Assembly (NCBI RefSeq): GCF_024539815.1
Contig: NZ_JAHHIU010000009.1
Span: 62,001 to 126,000, forward strand
DNA: 64,000 nt
Reading direction: 5' to 3'
DNA from: Streptomyces hayashii
Lineage (GTDB): Bacteria; Actinomycetota; Actinomycetes; Streptomycetales; Streptomycetaceae
In this document: positions 46,895 through 58,738 of the stretch, one piece after another
Position numbering within the stretch: the first letter of the stretch is position 1
How the letters are laid out: each line of letters opens with the position of its first letter
The notes under the pieces: model-generated
What the model was told of the DNA's origin: nothing
What the model saw: only the letters and a program-made list of their open reading frames with translations
The model's database searches: none
Program-made: the position numbers and the translations under genes

Positions 46895-47790
46895 CGACCA
46901 CGCTGCCCGAGGTGCGCGAACCCGCGCCCCCGACGTCGGACAAGGCCCGCCGCGGCAAGCGCGGCGGCGGCGTGATGAGCTCCACCGGCCTGTACATCGC
47001 CACCGGAACCGCCGCCTTCTTCTTCCTGATCCCGTTCTACCTGCTGATCCGCAACGCCCTCTCCACCGACGCCGAGATCACCGGAGAGAACTGGAAGTTC
47101 TTCCCCACGGACATCCAGTGGGGCAACATCAGCGAACTGTTCACCGACGAGACGGTGCCCTTCGGCCAGTCCCTGTGGAACTCCGCGATCGTGGCCACCC
47201 TGCACACCGCCGGCGTCCTTCTGGTGTGCTCCCTCGCCGGCTACGGCCTCGCCCGCATCCCGTACCGGCACGCCAACAAGGTCTTCTACGCCGTCCTGGG
47301 CACCCTGATGGTTCCGACGGCGGTCACCTTCGTCCCGAGCTTCGTCCTGGTGTCCTCGCTCGGCTGGGTGGACACCTACCGGGGTCTGATCATCCCGGGG
47401 CTGTTCAGCGGTTTCACGTGTTTTCTGTTCCGGCAGTACTTCCTGGGGTTCCCCAAGGAGCTGGAGGAGGCGGCGCGGGTGGACGGACTGGGCTACTGGG
47501 GCGCGTACTGGCGCATCGTGGTGCCCAACTCCCTGAACTTCTTCGCGGCGATGGCGACCATCACGTTCATCAACGGCTGGAACTCCTTCCTGTGGCCGCT
47601 GGTCATCGGCCAGGACCCGGGCTCCTGGACGGTGCAGGTCGCGCTCTCCAACTACATGACCAACCAGACCGTCATCTTCCATCTGATCTTCATGGCCACC
47701 GCGTTTTCCATCCTGCCCCTGGTGTTCGTGTTCCTCTTCCTCCAGCGCTGGCTGGTCCAGGGGATCGCCCAGACCGGAATCAAGGGCTGA
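46891..47790 (+). CDS. ABC importer permease 2 (MalG-like)
   Basis: A 299-residue second permease, with a GTG start that overlaps the previous gene by 4 bp. Six membrane segments; the EAA loop is ELEEAARVDGLGYWGAYWRIVVP. It ends in the typical LFLQRWLVQGIAQTGIKG tail of the MalG/CUT1 group. Forms the channel with permease 1. Confidence 0.93.
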   Translation: MTTTLPEVREPAPPTSDKARRGKRGGGVMSSTGLYIATGTAAFFFLIPFYLLIRNALSTDAEITGENWKFFPTDIQWGNISELFTDETVPFGQSLWNSAIVATLHTAGVLLVCSLAGYGLARIPYRHANKVFYAVLGTLMVPTAVTFVPSFVLVSSLGWVDTYRGLIIPGLFSGFTCFLFRQYFLGFPKELEEAARVDGLGYWGAYWRIVVPNSLNFFAAMATITFINGWNSFLWPLVIGQDPGSWTVQVALSNYMTNQTVIFHLIFMATAFSILPLVFVFLFLQRWLVQGIAQTGIKG

Positions 47791-50712
<2,922 letters not shown>

Positions 50713-50882
50713 CCGGCCGACCTGCCTGCCTGCCTGCCTGCCGACCGGGCTTACTCCGTTCCCGGCAGGGCCCGGCCGACGTGACCCGGCCGACAGAGCT
50801 CGGCCGACAGAACTCGGCCGACACGGCCCGGCCGGGGCCGCCTGGTCGGCGCCCTTCCGGCCACGTGGTGCGCCCGGTTCAC

Positions 50883-50971
50883 ATCGATTAATCGATTGAC
50901 CGTTTGATCGACATTCCGACACGGTGATGACGTCTCCCGCGGCCGGCCGGCTCTCCCGCCGGCCGGCCGCG
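50883..50971 (+). promoter_or_regulatory. Palindrome and strong leader hairpin before the ABC-2 exporter
   Basis: ATCGATTAATCGAT (50883-50896) is a perfect 14-bp palindrome, a likely operator. CGCGGCCGGCCGG-8-CCGGCCGGCCGCG (50938-50971) is a perfect 13-bp stem ending 8 bases before the ribosome site GGAGG. The preceding spacer (50713-50860) holds CTGC tetranucleotide repeats and repeated CTCGGCCGACAG words but no gene. Confidence 0.55.
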
Positions 50972-50991
50972 CTTCACTGGAGGTTGAACGA

Positions 50992-51987
50992 GTGATCGGC
51001 AGCATCGAGGTGCGCGGCCTGTCCCGCACTTTCCACACCACCGTCCGCCGACCGGGCCTCGTAGGAGGCCTGCGTTCCCTGATCGACCCGGAGCGGGTCG
51101 CCAAGCACGCCGTCCGCGACGTCACCTTCGACGTGGCCGCGGGCGAACTCCTCGCGCTGCTCGGGCCGAACGGCGCCGGCAAGTCCACCACCATCAAGAT
51201 GCTGACCGGCATCCTCACCCCCACCTCGGGCGAGGCCCGCGTCGCAGGCGTGGTCCCGTACCGGGAGAGGGAACGCAACGCCCGCAACATCGGCGCCGTG
51301 TTCGGGCAGCGCACCCAGTTGTGGTGGGACCTTCCGGTGCGCGAGTCGTTCGCGATCCTCCGCGACATCTACGAGGTCCCGAGAGCAGAACACAGCGTCC
51401 GCCTCTCGGAGTTCGACGACCTCCTCGATCTGTCCTCCTTCTGGGACACCCGCGTGCGCCACCTCTCGCTCGGCCAGCGCGTGCGCTGCGACCTGGCAGC
51501 GGCTCTGCTCCACGACCCGCCCGTCGTCTTTCTCGACGAACCGACGATCGGCATGGACGTGGTGGTGAAGGAACAGGTCCGCGAGTTCCTGCGCCACCAG
51601 GTCGAACAACGCGGCAGAACCGTCCTGTTGACGACGCACGACATGACCGAGGTCGAGCGGCTCGCCGAGCGCGTCGTACTGATCAATCACGGGCGGGTGG
51701 TACTGGACGGCACGCTCGACGAGATCCGCCGCGCCTTCGGATCCACCTGGCAGGTACGGGCCACCCTCGCCGACCCGCAGGCCGAGGTGGTGGGGCTGCC
51801 GGGAATCACCGTGCTCCGGCACGAGGGCCCCCGGGTGGTGTTCGGCCCGGAGGGATCCGACGCGCCGACCGTGCACCAGGCGCTGAAATCGGTCATCGAA
51901 CGTTACGAGGTGACGGACATCGCCCTCGACGAGGCCGAGTTGGAGGACGTCATGCGGACGGCGTACGCACAGGCCGGGGACGTGTGA
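50992..51987 (+). CDS. ABC-2 exporter ATP-binding protein
   Basis: A 331-residue ATPase of the DrrA-like group. Walker A is LLGPNGAGKSTTIKML, the Q-loop region is GAVFGQRTQLWWDLPV, the signature is HLSLGQRVRCDLAAALL and Walker B is PPVVFLDEPTIGMD, with switch His in LLTTHDMTEVERLAERV. A C-terminal extension of about 80 residues is typical of exporters with DUF990-type permeases. GTG start, GGAGG 7 bases upstream. It is followed by two membrane-subunit genes with stop/start overlap. Substrate unknown; homologous three-gene sets export drugs or viologens. Confidence 0.92.
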   Translation: MIGSIEVRGLSRTFHTTVRRPGLVGGLRSLIDPERVAKHAVRDVTFDVAAGELLALLGPNGAGKSTTIKMLTGILTPTSGEARVAGVVPYRERERNARNIGAVFGQRTQLWWDLPVRESFAILRDIYEVPRAEHSVRLSEFDDLLDLSSFWDTRVRHLSLGQRVRCDLAAALLHDPPVVFLDEPTIGMDVVVKEQVREFLRHQVEQRGRTVLLTTHDMTEVERLAERVVLINHGRVVLDGTLDEIRRAFGSTWQVRATLADPQAEVVGLPGITVLRHEGPRVVFGPEGSDAPTVHQALKSVIERYEVTDIALDEAELEDVMRTAYAQAGDV

Positions 51988-52790
51988 TGGCCGCCCTGCA
52001 CGCCTGGCGCGCCGCCCGGGTGACGCCGCTGGGCGAACTGCACACCCCGCCCCGCATGACCGCGGCCCTGCTCCGGCTGACCGTCCAGGTCGTACTGGTG
52101 GCATCGCTGTGGCACGGCCTGTACGCCCACACGGGCGCGACCGCCGGCCTGACCCGCGACCAGGCGGTCACCTACGCGGTGCTCGCCGTGCTCGCCTCCC
52201 GGCTGAGGGAGCTGGATCAGTACGCCGCCCGGGACACGGTCATCCAGCACATGCACTTCGGGACCATCGTCTACTGGTACCTGCGCCCCTTGTCGCCCCA
52301 GCGTTACTACGCCCTTCGCGCGCTCGGCGAGCAACTGTACGGTCTCGTCTGGGCGTTGGCGGGGTACGTCGTCTGCCTCGCCGCCGGGCTGGTGCAGCCG
52401 CCCGGATCGGCCGCGGCGGCCGGGGTGTTCGCGCTGAGCCTGCTGCTCGGCCAGTGGATCCTGTACTACGTGATGCTGGCCATCGACCAGCTGTGCTTCT
52501 TCACACTCCGCAACAACGCCGCGATGCTCATCCTCCTCTTCGCGCAGAACCTGCTGGCCGGGGTGTACGCGCCGCTGTGGTTCTTCCCGGACTGGTTCGT
52601 CACGCTGAGCGGTTTCCTGCCGTTCCAGGCCACGCTGAGCGTGCCGCTGTCGCTCTATGTGGGCCGCATCCCGCTGTCGGACGCCGGCCCCGCGCTGCTG
52701 GTGCAGGCCGCCTGGGTGGCGGCCCTGGCCCTGTTCACCCGGCTGGTGTGGCGTCTCGCCGCCCGGCAGGTCATCTCGCAAGGAGGCTGA
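51987..52790 (+). CDS. ABC-2 exporter membrane subunit (ABC2_membrane_6/DUF990), first
   Basis: A 267-residue membrane protein whose ATG overlaps the previous stop (TGATG). About six segments, including MTAALLRLTVQVVLVASLWHGLY, GQWILYYVMLAIDQLCFF and LILLFAQNLLAGVYAPLWFFPDWF. The family shows this six-helix pattern with a conserved LPFQATLSVPLSLYVGRI near the end. Pairs with the next gene product. Confidence 0.9.
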   Translation: MAALHAWRAARVTPLGELHTPPRMTAALLRLTVQVVLVASLWHGLYAHTGATAGLTRDQAVTYAVLAVLASRLRELDQYAARDTVIQHMHFGTIVYWYLRPLSPQRYYALRALGEQLYGLVWALAGYVVCLAAGLVQPPGSAAAAGVFALSLLLGQWILYYVMLAIDQLCFFTLRNNAAMLILLFAQNLLAGVYAPLWFFPDWFVTLSGFLPFQATLSVPLSLYVGRIPLSDAGPALLVQAAWVAALALFTRLVWRLAARQVISQGG

Positions 52791-52795
52791 AGCCC

Positions 52796-53596
52796 GTGAA
52801 AGCCGCCCGCCTCGCCTGGCGCATCACCCGCCTCAACTTCCGCGCCCAGCTGGAATACCGGTCCGAGTTCCTGATGATGATCGCGATCGGCGCCGTCTGG
52901 CAGGTCTCGGTGATCGTTTTCGCAACCGTGCTGCTGACCCGTTTCAGCGGGATGGGCGGCTGGGACAGCTCGGACGTGCTGCTCATCCCGGCCACCCGGA
53001 TGCTCGCTCACGGCCTGTTCGTCCTCTTCCTGGGACGGATGCACGGAATCGGTTACTACATCCAGGAAGGCAAGATCGACGTCTGTCTGGTGCGACCCAT
53101 GCCGGTGCACCTCCAGGTGCAGTTGCGCGTGTTTCCCACCAACGCCATCGGCGACCTGACCGTGGCCGTGGGGCTGATGGTGGGCGCGCTCAGCCGCAGC
53201 GGCCTCGACTGGACGGCAGGCCGGACCTCGTACCTGGTCGCGGCCGTCCTCGGCGGCATGCTCCTGGAGGCCGCCCTCTTCACGGCGCTGGCCTCCGCCG
53301 CCCTGCGCTTCCCGGCCGCCGACTACTGGGGCCGCTGGCTGGAGGAACTCCTCGGCACATTCGGCAGCTACCCGCTCAACGTGCTGCCCAAGGCGGTGGG
53401 CGGCCTTCTGACGTACGGCCTCCCCCTCGCGTTCGTCGCGTACTTCCCGGCCGCCGTTCTGACCGGCCACGGCCACGACACCGGCGTCCCCTACTGGCTG
53501 GCGGCGATCTCACCCCTGCTGGGCCTGCTGGCGTACGTCGGCTCACGGCTGCTGTGGCGGTGGAGCCTCGGGCACTACACCGGGGTGAACGGATGA
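52796..53596 (+). CDS. ABC-2 exporter membrane subunit (ABC2_membrane_6/DUF990), second
   Basis: A 266-residue membrane protein of the same family: LNFRAQLEYRSEFLMMIAIG, the conserved IQEGKIDVCLVRPMP and LTYGLPLAFVAYFPAAVLTG. GTG start at 52796 with AAGGAGG 9 bases upstream. Two different DUF990 proteins with one ATPase form the usual heterodimeric exporter. A decayed TetR gene begins at its stop (ATGA overlap). Confidence 0.9.
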   Translation: MKAARLAWRITRLNFRAQLEYRSEFLMMIAIGAVWQVSVIVFATVLLTRFSGMGGWDSSDVLLIPATRMLAHGLFVLFLGRMHGIGYYIQEGKIDVCLVRPMPVHLQVQLRVFPTNAIGDLTVAVGLMVGALSRSGLDWTAGRTSYLVAAVLGGMLLEAALFTALASAALRFPAADYWGRWLEELLGTFGSYPLNVLPKAVGGLLTYGLPLAFVAYFPAAVLTGHGHDTGVPYWLAAISPLLGLLAYVGSRLLWRWSLGHYTGVNG

Positions 53597-54159
53597 CATC
53601 CGCGGTGACCGTCGCCCCGAGTGCTTCCCTCACCGCATCGCGCCCGGCGGCGCGGTTTCCGTGACGTTCGCCACGTCAGGAACCTGCGCGAGCTGCGCAC
53701 ACGACTGGCGCTGGCCGACGGCGGGGAGATGATCGACCGGATCGCCGCAGCCGTCGTCGGACTTGCCGCAAGGACGCGCTCGTCGCCTTCGCGCGCGCCT
53801 ACCGGGATCACGCGCCCTGCGGCACCCGAGCCGACAAGCCCCACCCGGATCCGCTTCGATCAAGAACTCGACCGGGAACTCGACCGGGAACCTCGACCGG
53901 GAACTGACCGCCGACTCGGCCGCCCCGCGTCGGGCCGGCGAGATCACCTACGGAATCTTCCGGGCCTACGGCCCTCGACGAACTCGACCTCACCGATGAC
54001 GTCCGGCTGCTGCGCAGCACGTTTCGCGGGTACTGCCTGCGGGAGTCCGGCGGCGGCTTCGGCGCACCCCGGGACGTGCAGCAGTCGTGGGACAAGGCGA
54101 TCGACGCACTGCACATGGCACTCACGCATTGGCCACGTGCGGCCGAGTCCCGCGAGTGA
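53593..54159 (+). pseudogene. Decayed TetR-family regulator (WHG-domain type)
   Basis: Consecutive frames give the pieces of a TetR regulator in order. VRHVRNLRELRTRLALADGG and DRIAAAVVGLA are in one frame (to about 53770), KDALVAFARAYRDHA in the next, AGEITYGIFRAYG in the third, and LDELDLTDDVRLLRSTFRG, SGGGFGAPRDVQQSWDKAI and HMALTHWPRA in the fourth, to the stop at 54157. The HTH part is unrecognisable and a GAACTCGACCGG repeat (three copies, about 53864-53900) has been inserted or expanded. At least three frameshifts, so no functional protein. It starts at an ATG overlapping the exporter stop; the exporter has probably lost its repressor. Confidence 0.75.
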
Positions 54160-54166
54160 CGCGGCA

Positions 54167-54967
54167 TCAGAAGTCTGTCGGCGCGGGGGCGCTGAGACTC
54201 AGCGTTTCCGCGTACGTCGGCGTACGCCCGCCCACTCGACGTCCCTCACTGATCTCGTCCATCGCCTCCAGCGCCGCACCGAGAGCCCTCCGGTACAGGA
54301 ACGAACCGAGGCTGATGCGCCCTACGCCCAGGTCGGCGAGGTGGGAGACCGTGGGGCCGGAAGGCGAGTAGAGGACGTTGAGCGGAACGTCGATCCGGGC
54401 GACGAGCGCGGCGATCTGCCGGTCATCGGTCAGTCCGGGGACGAACACACTGTCGGCGCCGGCTCGTTGATAGGCGTCAGCCCTGGACAGCGTCTCGGCT
54501 TCGTCGTGTTCACCGAGCCAGTACGTGTCCGTGCGCGCGTTGACGAAGAGGCCGGGTGCGGCCGACTTGACGGCCGTGATCTTCGCGGCGTGCCGGTCGA
54601 CCGCCCCCATCCCGTCTTCGAGGTTGATGCCGACCACGCCCACCGCCGCCAGCTGCCGCGCGAAATCGGCCACTTCGTCCGGATTTTCACTGAAACCGTT
54701 TTCGGCGTCGACCGACAGCAGAAACGGTTGTGAACCGAGGACCTGCGCCAGCTTCAGCGTCTCGGCCCGGGTGGCGGCGGCCCCGTCCGGTAGTCCCGCC
54801 GCCGCAGCGACGGCCAGACTCGTGGTGCCGATCGCCGGAAACCCCTGTCTCGCCAGGGCCACCGCAGAAGCGTGATCCCAGGCGTTGGGCAGGAGGAGCG
54901 GAGCCTCGGCGTGGTGAAGCGTGGAGAAGGAACTCGTGGTCGCACCGGGTGCACGCATGCTGCTCAC
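54167..54967 (-). CDS. Isocitrate lyase/phosphoenolpyruvate mutase-family enzyme
   Basis: A 266-residue (beta/alpha)8 enzyme of the ICL/PEPM superfamily. Landmarks are LLLPNAWDHASAVALARQGFPAIGTTS, the metal-site LLSVDAENGFSENPDEVADF (usual DxE/DTGYG region, here DAENGF), VVGINLEDGM and INARTD-like FVNARTDTYWLG. The catalytic Cys of isocitrate lyases is absent, so a carbon-carbon bond lyase acting on 2-methylisocitrate- or oxaloacetate-like substrates, or an oxaloacetate hydrolase, is more likely; no specific substrate can be stated. The start is a GTG at 54967 or an ATG at 54958. Unlinked to its neighbours. Confidence 0.85.
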   Translation of the reverse strand: MSSMRAPGATTSSFSTLHHAEAPLLLPNAWDHASAVALARQGFPAIGTTSLAVAAAAGLPDGAAATRAETLKLAQVLGSQPFLLSVDAENGFSENPDEVADFARQLAAVGVVGINLEDGMGAVDRHAAKITAVKSAAPGLFVNARTDTYWLGEHDEAETLSRADAYQRAGADSVFVPGLTDDRQIAALVARIDVPLNVLYSPSGPTVSHLADLGVGRISLGSFLYRRALGAALEAMDEISEGRRVGGRTPTYAETLSLSAPAPTDF

Positions 54968-55114
54968 GCTAACCGCGTGACGGTTCGGCGGACACCGAAC
55001 CGTTCCCGTCGGCCGATCTCCGTCTCCACCTCCGTCTCCACCTCCGCCTCCATCCCCGTCAGTCCGGGTGATCCGTGCCGCACAGCCCGTTCCCGTGCCG
55101 CACTGCCGCCCTTC

Positions 55115-55486
55115 TCAACCGGCCGTCCGCTGCCCCGCACTGCGTTCCACGCAGAACTCGTTCCCCTCCGGGTCGGCCAGGACCGCCCACCCCGTGCCGT
55201 CCGGCTTCCGGCGGTCGTCGACGAGGGTGGCGCCGAGGGTGAGCAGGCGCTCGACTTCCTCCTCGCGAGTACGGTCCTGCGGCTGCAGGTCGAAGTGGAT
55301 CCGGTTCTTCTGGCTCTTGACCTCCGGGACCGTGACGAAGAGCATGCCCGCGCCCGCGATCAGGGCTTCCGGGTCACCCGGCTTGTCGTCCTCGTGGAGT
55401 GGCAGGCCGAGCACCTCGGACCAGAAGCTTGCGAGGACGTAGGCGTCGGAACAGTCGATCGTCACGTGCCGGAGGGCAGAAGTCAT
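55115..55486 (-). CDS. VOC-superfamily protein (glyoxalase/bleomycin-resistance-like)
   Basis: A 123-residue one-module vicinal-oxygen-chelate protein: HVTIDCSDAYVLASFWSEVLG, KNRIHFDLQPQDRTREEEVERLLTLGA, and VLADPEGNEFCVE. The last two are the usual metal-site His and Glu regions of the Glyoxalase_6-like group. Function (enzyme or antibiotic-binding) cannot be read from sequence. Start at the ATG at 55486; a longer frame upstream is not supported. Confidence 0.9.
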   Translation of the reverse strand: MTSALRHVTIDCSDAYVLASFWSEVLGLPLHEDDKPGDPEALIAGAGMLFVTVPEVKSQKNRIHFDLQPQDRTREEEVERLLTLGATLVDDRRKPDGTGWAVLADPEGNEFCVERSAGQRTAG

Positions 55487-55662
55487 GTGTGGATTCTTGT
55501 GGAAGCGGTTACGCACTGCAACGGGAATTCCCTCGCCATACGCCGACCTCCACGCAGTCACACAGCAAGGCCCCATCTTCGTTCCTGGCAGTGCCCGGTG
55601 CCTCGAAGTACACCGTCCGGCGACTATGTCGTCCTCCGTCACACCGACCTGCGCGACGGGGC

Positions 55663-57417
55663 TCACCGAGGCGCGACCGACCACGAGGGCGTCGCCGACA
55701 GCTCGTCCGGGGTCGTGCAGCCGAAGCGGAAGTGCTGCTCCGAGCCGCTCGACCAGCGGACGGTCAGGTCGTGGACATCACGGTCGTCATCGGCGGTCCC
55801 CTTCGTCACCTCTACGGACACCAACTCCGCGAGGGCAGGGAGGTCCTGCTCCCCGGAGAGACGGGCCAGCGCCACGAAGAGCGTCGGCCCTTCTCCCACC
55901 GCGCCCGAAAGCCTGGAGTCGCCCGTCAGCCCGCACACGCCTACCAGGTCGGCCCGTTCGGTTCCGCCTTCCGCAGGTGCCCACCCCGTGACCTGTACGA
56001 CCGTCCCCAGGGCCGCGCCGGACACCAGATGAGCCCGCACCTCCACCGCTCCCTCGGCCACCACCAGGCTGGTGACTTCGGCGCCGGAGCTCAGCGCATG
56101 CCGGGAGGCCGCCCAGCCCTCGCCGACCCCGAGAGGGACGATGCCCTCACGGTGCGGATCACCACCGACGGCGATGGAGTTGTCCGGCGGCGAGGTCAGC
56201 GGCCGGGTGACCGTGGAGTAGGCGAAGCGCGTGTAGAACGGGTCGTAACGGACGTCCTCGCTGCCGTGGTTGTGCAAGCGAACCAGTCCGTCAGAGCTCG
56301 TCGACTGCAGCAGCCAGTTGGGGCCGGCGATGGACGTAACCGCATTCTGCCGTTCCGCAGGCCCCGCTTGCTCCTGCGCTGTCCACACCGGATGGTCCGA
56401 CGGGAGCAGCAAGCCGAGGAAACCCTTGCTCGCCCAGTAGGGGGAGGCCGGTCCGGAGTAGCCCTGCAGAACCGACTCGTCTGGTCCGTGCCAGCCGAGC
56501 GTCAGCAGCCCCTGGTCGTCCACCGCGTCCCGCTCCAGGAAGTACTTCAACGCGCCCGAGGCCAGACGGCGGGTCTCGCCGGGGGACAGCGGGGTGTGGT
56601 CGGTCAAGGCGCCCAGCCACAGCGGCGCGGTGGTGGCGAACCGATAGGTGAGGGAGCGCCCTTGGTGCAGGGGTGCTCCGTCGGCGCCGAACAGACGGGC
56701 GTAGTCGGCCAGATGCGCCTTGAGTCGGCCTCCGTAGAGGCTGAGCAGGTCAGGATCGTCGGCCAGCCAGGCGTGCAGGACCGGGTAGAGATGCATCGCC
56801 CAGCCGTTGTAGTAGTCGTAGGCACGGCCGGGACCGTCGGTGTACCAGCCGTCGCCGACGTACCACTGTTCGATGCGTTCCAAGCCCCGGTCGATCGCCT
56901 TGCGGGAAGCCTCCGGCCGGTGACCGACCGCCTCCAGGAAACCGCCTACCGTGACCGGGAACAGCTCCCAGTTGCAAGGCCACGGTTCGGCGGTCAGCGC
57001 ATCGCCGAGCCAGGCAGCCGCACGCTGCTGGACTCCGTCGTCGAGACGGTCCCAGAGCAGTGGACGGGTCAGGCGTAGCGCGAGGGCGATCGATGCGGCC
57101 TCGACGAGGGGCTGGCTCCGGTCCTCGATGCGGGGCCAGACGCCGGAGACGCCTGCTGCGAGACCGGTTGCGTAGCGTTCCAGCGCTGTCTCGTCGCGAC
57201 GGAAGGCTGCCAGCAGCAGTGTGCGGGCGTACCCCTCCAGTCCGTCGGACAGGCGACCGGACCAGCTCTCCCGGGAGCCGGGAAAGTGGTAGAGGGCGCC
57301 ATCATCGGTGGCATAGGGCTCCACCGCGGCGAGCAGGGCGTCGGCGGCGGCCTGCCAGTGGGCGCGGGTGTATCCGGTGCGAGGGCTGCGGGCGGCGTCG
57401 GGCCGGGGAAGGTGCAT
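55663..57417 (-). CDS. DUF2264 protein, candidate pectin-side-chain glycoside hydrolase
   Basis: A 584-residue protein of the DUF2264 family, an alpha/alpha toroid followed by a beta-sandwich. Family members have been linked to plant or microbial uronic-acid polysaccharide breakdown (I believe DUF2264 is grouped with GH154 in CAZy). Landmarks are FPGSRESWSGRLSDGLEGYART, the very conserved NWELFPVTVGGFLEAVG and DGWYTDGPGRAYDYYNGWAMHLYP, and SPYWASKGFLGLLLP. No signal peptide, so cytoplasmic. The ATG at 57417 follows AAGGAAAG. It lies 86 bp after a CE12 esterase gene on the same strand, beside a PL4 lyase, supporting a role in rhamnogalacturonan use. Confidence 0.85.
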   Translation of the reverse strand: MHLPRPDAARSPRTGYTRAHWQAAADALLAAVEPYATDDGALYHFPGSRESWSGRLSDGLEGYARTLLLAAFRRDETALERYATGLAAGVSGVWPRIEDRSQPLVEAASIALALRLTRPLLWDRLDDGVQQRAAAWLGDALTAEPWPCNWELFPVTVGGFLEAVGHRPEASRKAIDRGLERIEQWYVGDGWYTDGPGRAYDYYNGWAMHLYPVLHAWLADDPDLLSLYGGRLKAHLADYARLFGADGAPLHQGRSLTYRFATTAPLWLGALTDHTPLSPGETRRLASGALKYFLERDAVDDQGLLTLGWHGPDESVLQGYSGPASPYWASKGFLGLLLPSDHPVWTAQEQAGPAERQNAVTSIAGPNWLLQSTSSDGLVRLHNHGSEDVRYDPFYTRFAYSTVTRPLTSPPDNSIAVGGDPHREGIVPLGVGEGWAASRHALSSGAEVTSLVVAEGAVEVRAHLVSGAALGTVVQVTGWAPAEGGTERADLVGVCGLTGDSRLSGAVGEGPTLFVALARLSGEQDLPALAELVSVEVTKGTADDDRDVHDLTVRWSSGSEQHFRFGCTTPDELSATPSWSVAPR

Positions 57418-57503
57418 CTGTCGTTTCTTTCCTTGGCGACCTGGTCGGGGCCTATGTCAGGACCTGGGGGCGTCCCGGTTCCGGTCGAGGCGCCCCCAGG
57501 CGT

Positions 57504-58547
57504 TCATCCCACCCGCACGGTGCCCTTCGGCACCAGGTGCCGGGCGACGAGTGCGTCGCGGACCAGGCCCGCGTAGACCGTCGCGCCGTGCAGCGAGGTG
57601 TGCGTGTTGTCGCGTTTCTCGTTGTAGAGGTACAGCGCCTTGGAGCCCTCGACGCCCAGGGACTCCACCAACGCCTTGGTCTTGGCCGTCAGGTCGATCA
57701 GCGGGACGCCCTGCGCGGCGGCGACCGAGCGGATCACCGCCGGATGGTCGACGCCGAGTCCGTTGACCAGCAGAGCCGTTGCGTTGTTCAGCGTGCCGTC
57801 CGCATTGAACCAGCGGCGGACGACGGGGGTCACCAGGACCGGCCTCCCGCCCTTCTCCCTCACCCCTGCCACCAGAGTCTCCAGGTTCGCGCGGTACGTC
57901 GTCTCGTCGGTTGTCTTGTCGTTGTGGGCGAGCTGGACCAGGACGAGGTCGCCGGGACGGATCAGTGGCTGAACCGTCGCCCACAGCTGTGGGTTCCCGA
58001 GATACGTGACCGTACTCTCCCCGGAATCCGCGTAGTTGGCGACCGAGATGCCCTTACGCAGGTATTGCGGCAGTTGCTGGCCCCAACCGGTGTACGGGTC
58101 GGCGGGTTGGTCGCAGACGGTGGAGTCGCCGATGAGGAAGATCTGCCGGACGTGCCGCGCGGGAGTGACCCTGATGTCGGCCAGCGCCGGTGCGGAGCCG
58201 CCGAGCGCCAGGTCCAGTCCGGGAGTGCCGTTCGCGCCGGTCGGTTCACCCTCGGGAGTGCGTACGTCGACCGTGAAGCTGCGGACGATGCGCGCATCGG
58301 CGGGGGCGGCGGTCTCGGGCAGCAGGGCGCGCCGGGTCTCCGCGGTGACGCTGGTGCTCGATGCGACGTCGCCGCCGAGAACGACCCTCACGTCGTAGGA
58401 GCCGGGAGGGACGTCGAAATGGCATGCGGTGGCGGTGCAGTGGTCGATGCCCATGGCCGCTCGACCGCCGTGGGCGGATGCGGGTACGGCCGTCAGACCG
58501 GCCGTCAGGGTCAGTGCCGCCAGTACGGCTGTGTTGAAACGTCTCAC
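57504..58547 (-). CDS. Secreted rhamnogalacturonan acetylesterase (CE12)
   Basis: SGNH-type esterase of 347 residues that removes acetyl groups from rhamnogalacturonan I. A Sec signal peptide (RRFNTAVLAALTLTAGLTAVPASA) is followed by a beta-sandwich domain (about 30-135) and the SGNH core: block I IFLIGDSTVCDQ (Ser), block II NYADSGES, block III LAHND, and block V DNTHTSLHGA (Asp-His). I chose a GTG at 58547 because GGAGGAG precedes it by 6 bases. It is divergent from the PL4 lyase; the 191-bp gap carries shared operators. Confidence 0.9.
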   Translation of the reverse strand: MRRFNTAVLAALTLTAGLTAVPASAHGGRAAMGIDHCTATACHFDVPPGSYDVRVVLGGDVASSTSVTAETRRALLPETAAPADARIVRSFTVDVRTPEGEPTGANGTPGLDLALGGSAPALADIRVTPARHVRQIFLIGDSTVCDQPADPYTGWGQQLPQYLRKGISVANYADSGESTVTYLGNPQLWATVQPLIRPGDLVLVQLAHNDKTTDETTYRANLETLVAGVREKGGRPVLVTPVVRRWFNADGTLNNATALLVNGLGVDHPAVIRSVAAAQGVPLIDLTAKTKALVESLGVEGSKALYLYNEKRDNTHTSLHGATVYAGLVRDALVARHLVPKGTVRVG

Positions 58548-58600
58548 TTGCGGCTCCTCCGTCACGGGAACAGGGGCTGGCGGCAGGACGGTACCGTCTT

Positions 58601-58683
58601 CGGCAAGCGCTTTCTAGACCTTGAACCGATCTCGCGCGTCAGCCGATCTCACAAGGGTGAAAGCCCTTTCGCGAAATCGATTC
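58601..58683. promoter_or_regulatory. Operators between the CE12 and PL4 genes
   Basis: Three signals: GGCAAGCGCTTTCT with an AAGCGCTT core (58602-58615), LacI-family-like; GAAAGCCCTTTC (58659-58670), repeated upstream of the gene at 62415; and GAAATCGATTC with an AATCGATT core (58673-58683). The middle motif is 69 bp before the lyase start and 112 bp before the esterase start. Confidence 0.6.
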
Positions 58684-58738
58684 AACTGTCACTCTCTCAG
58701 GCATCCGCACCCCCACTCCACTCGAAGGAGGCACCCCC

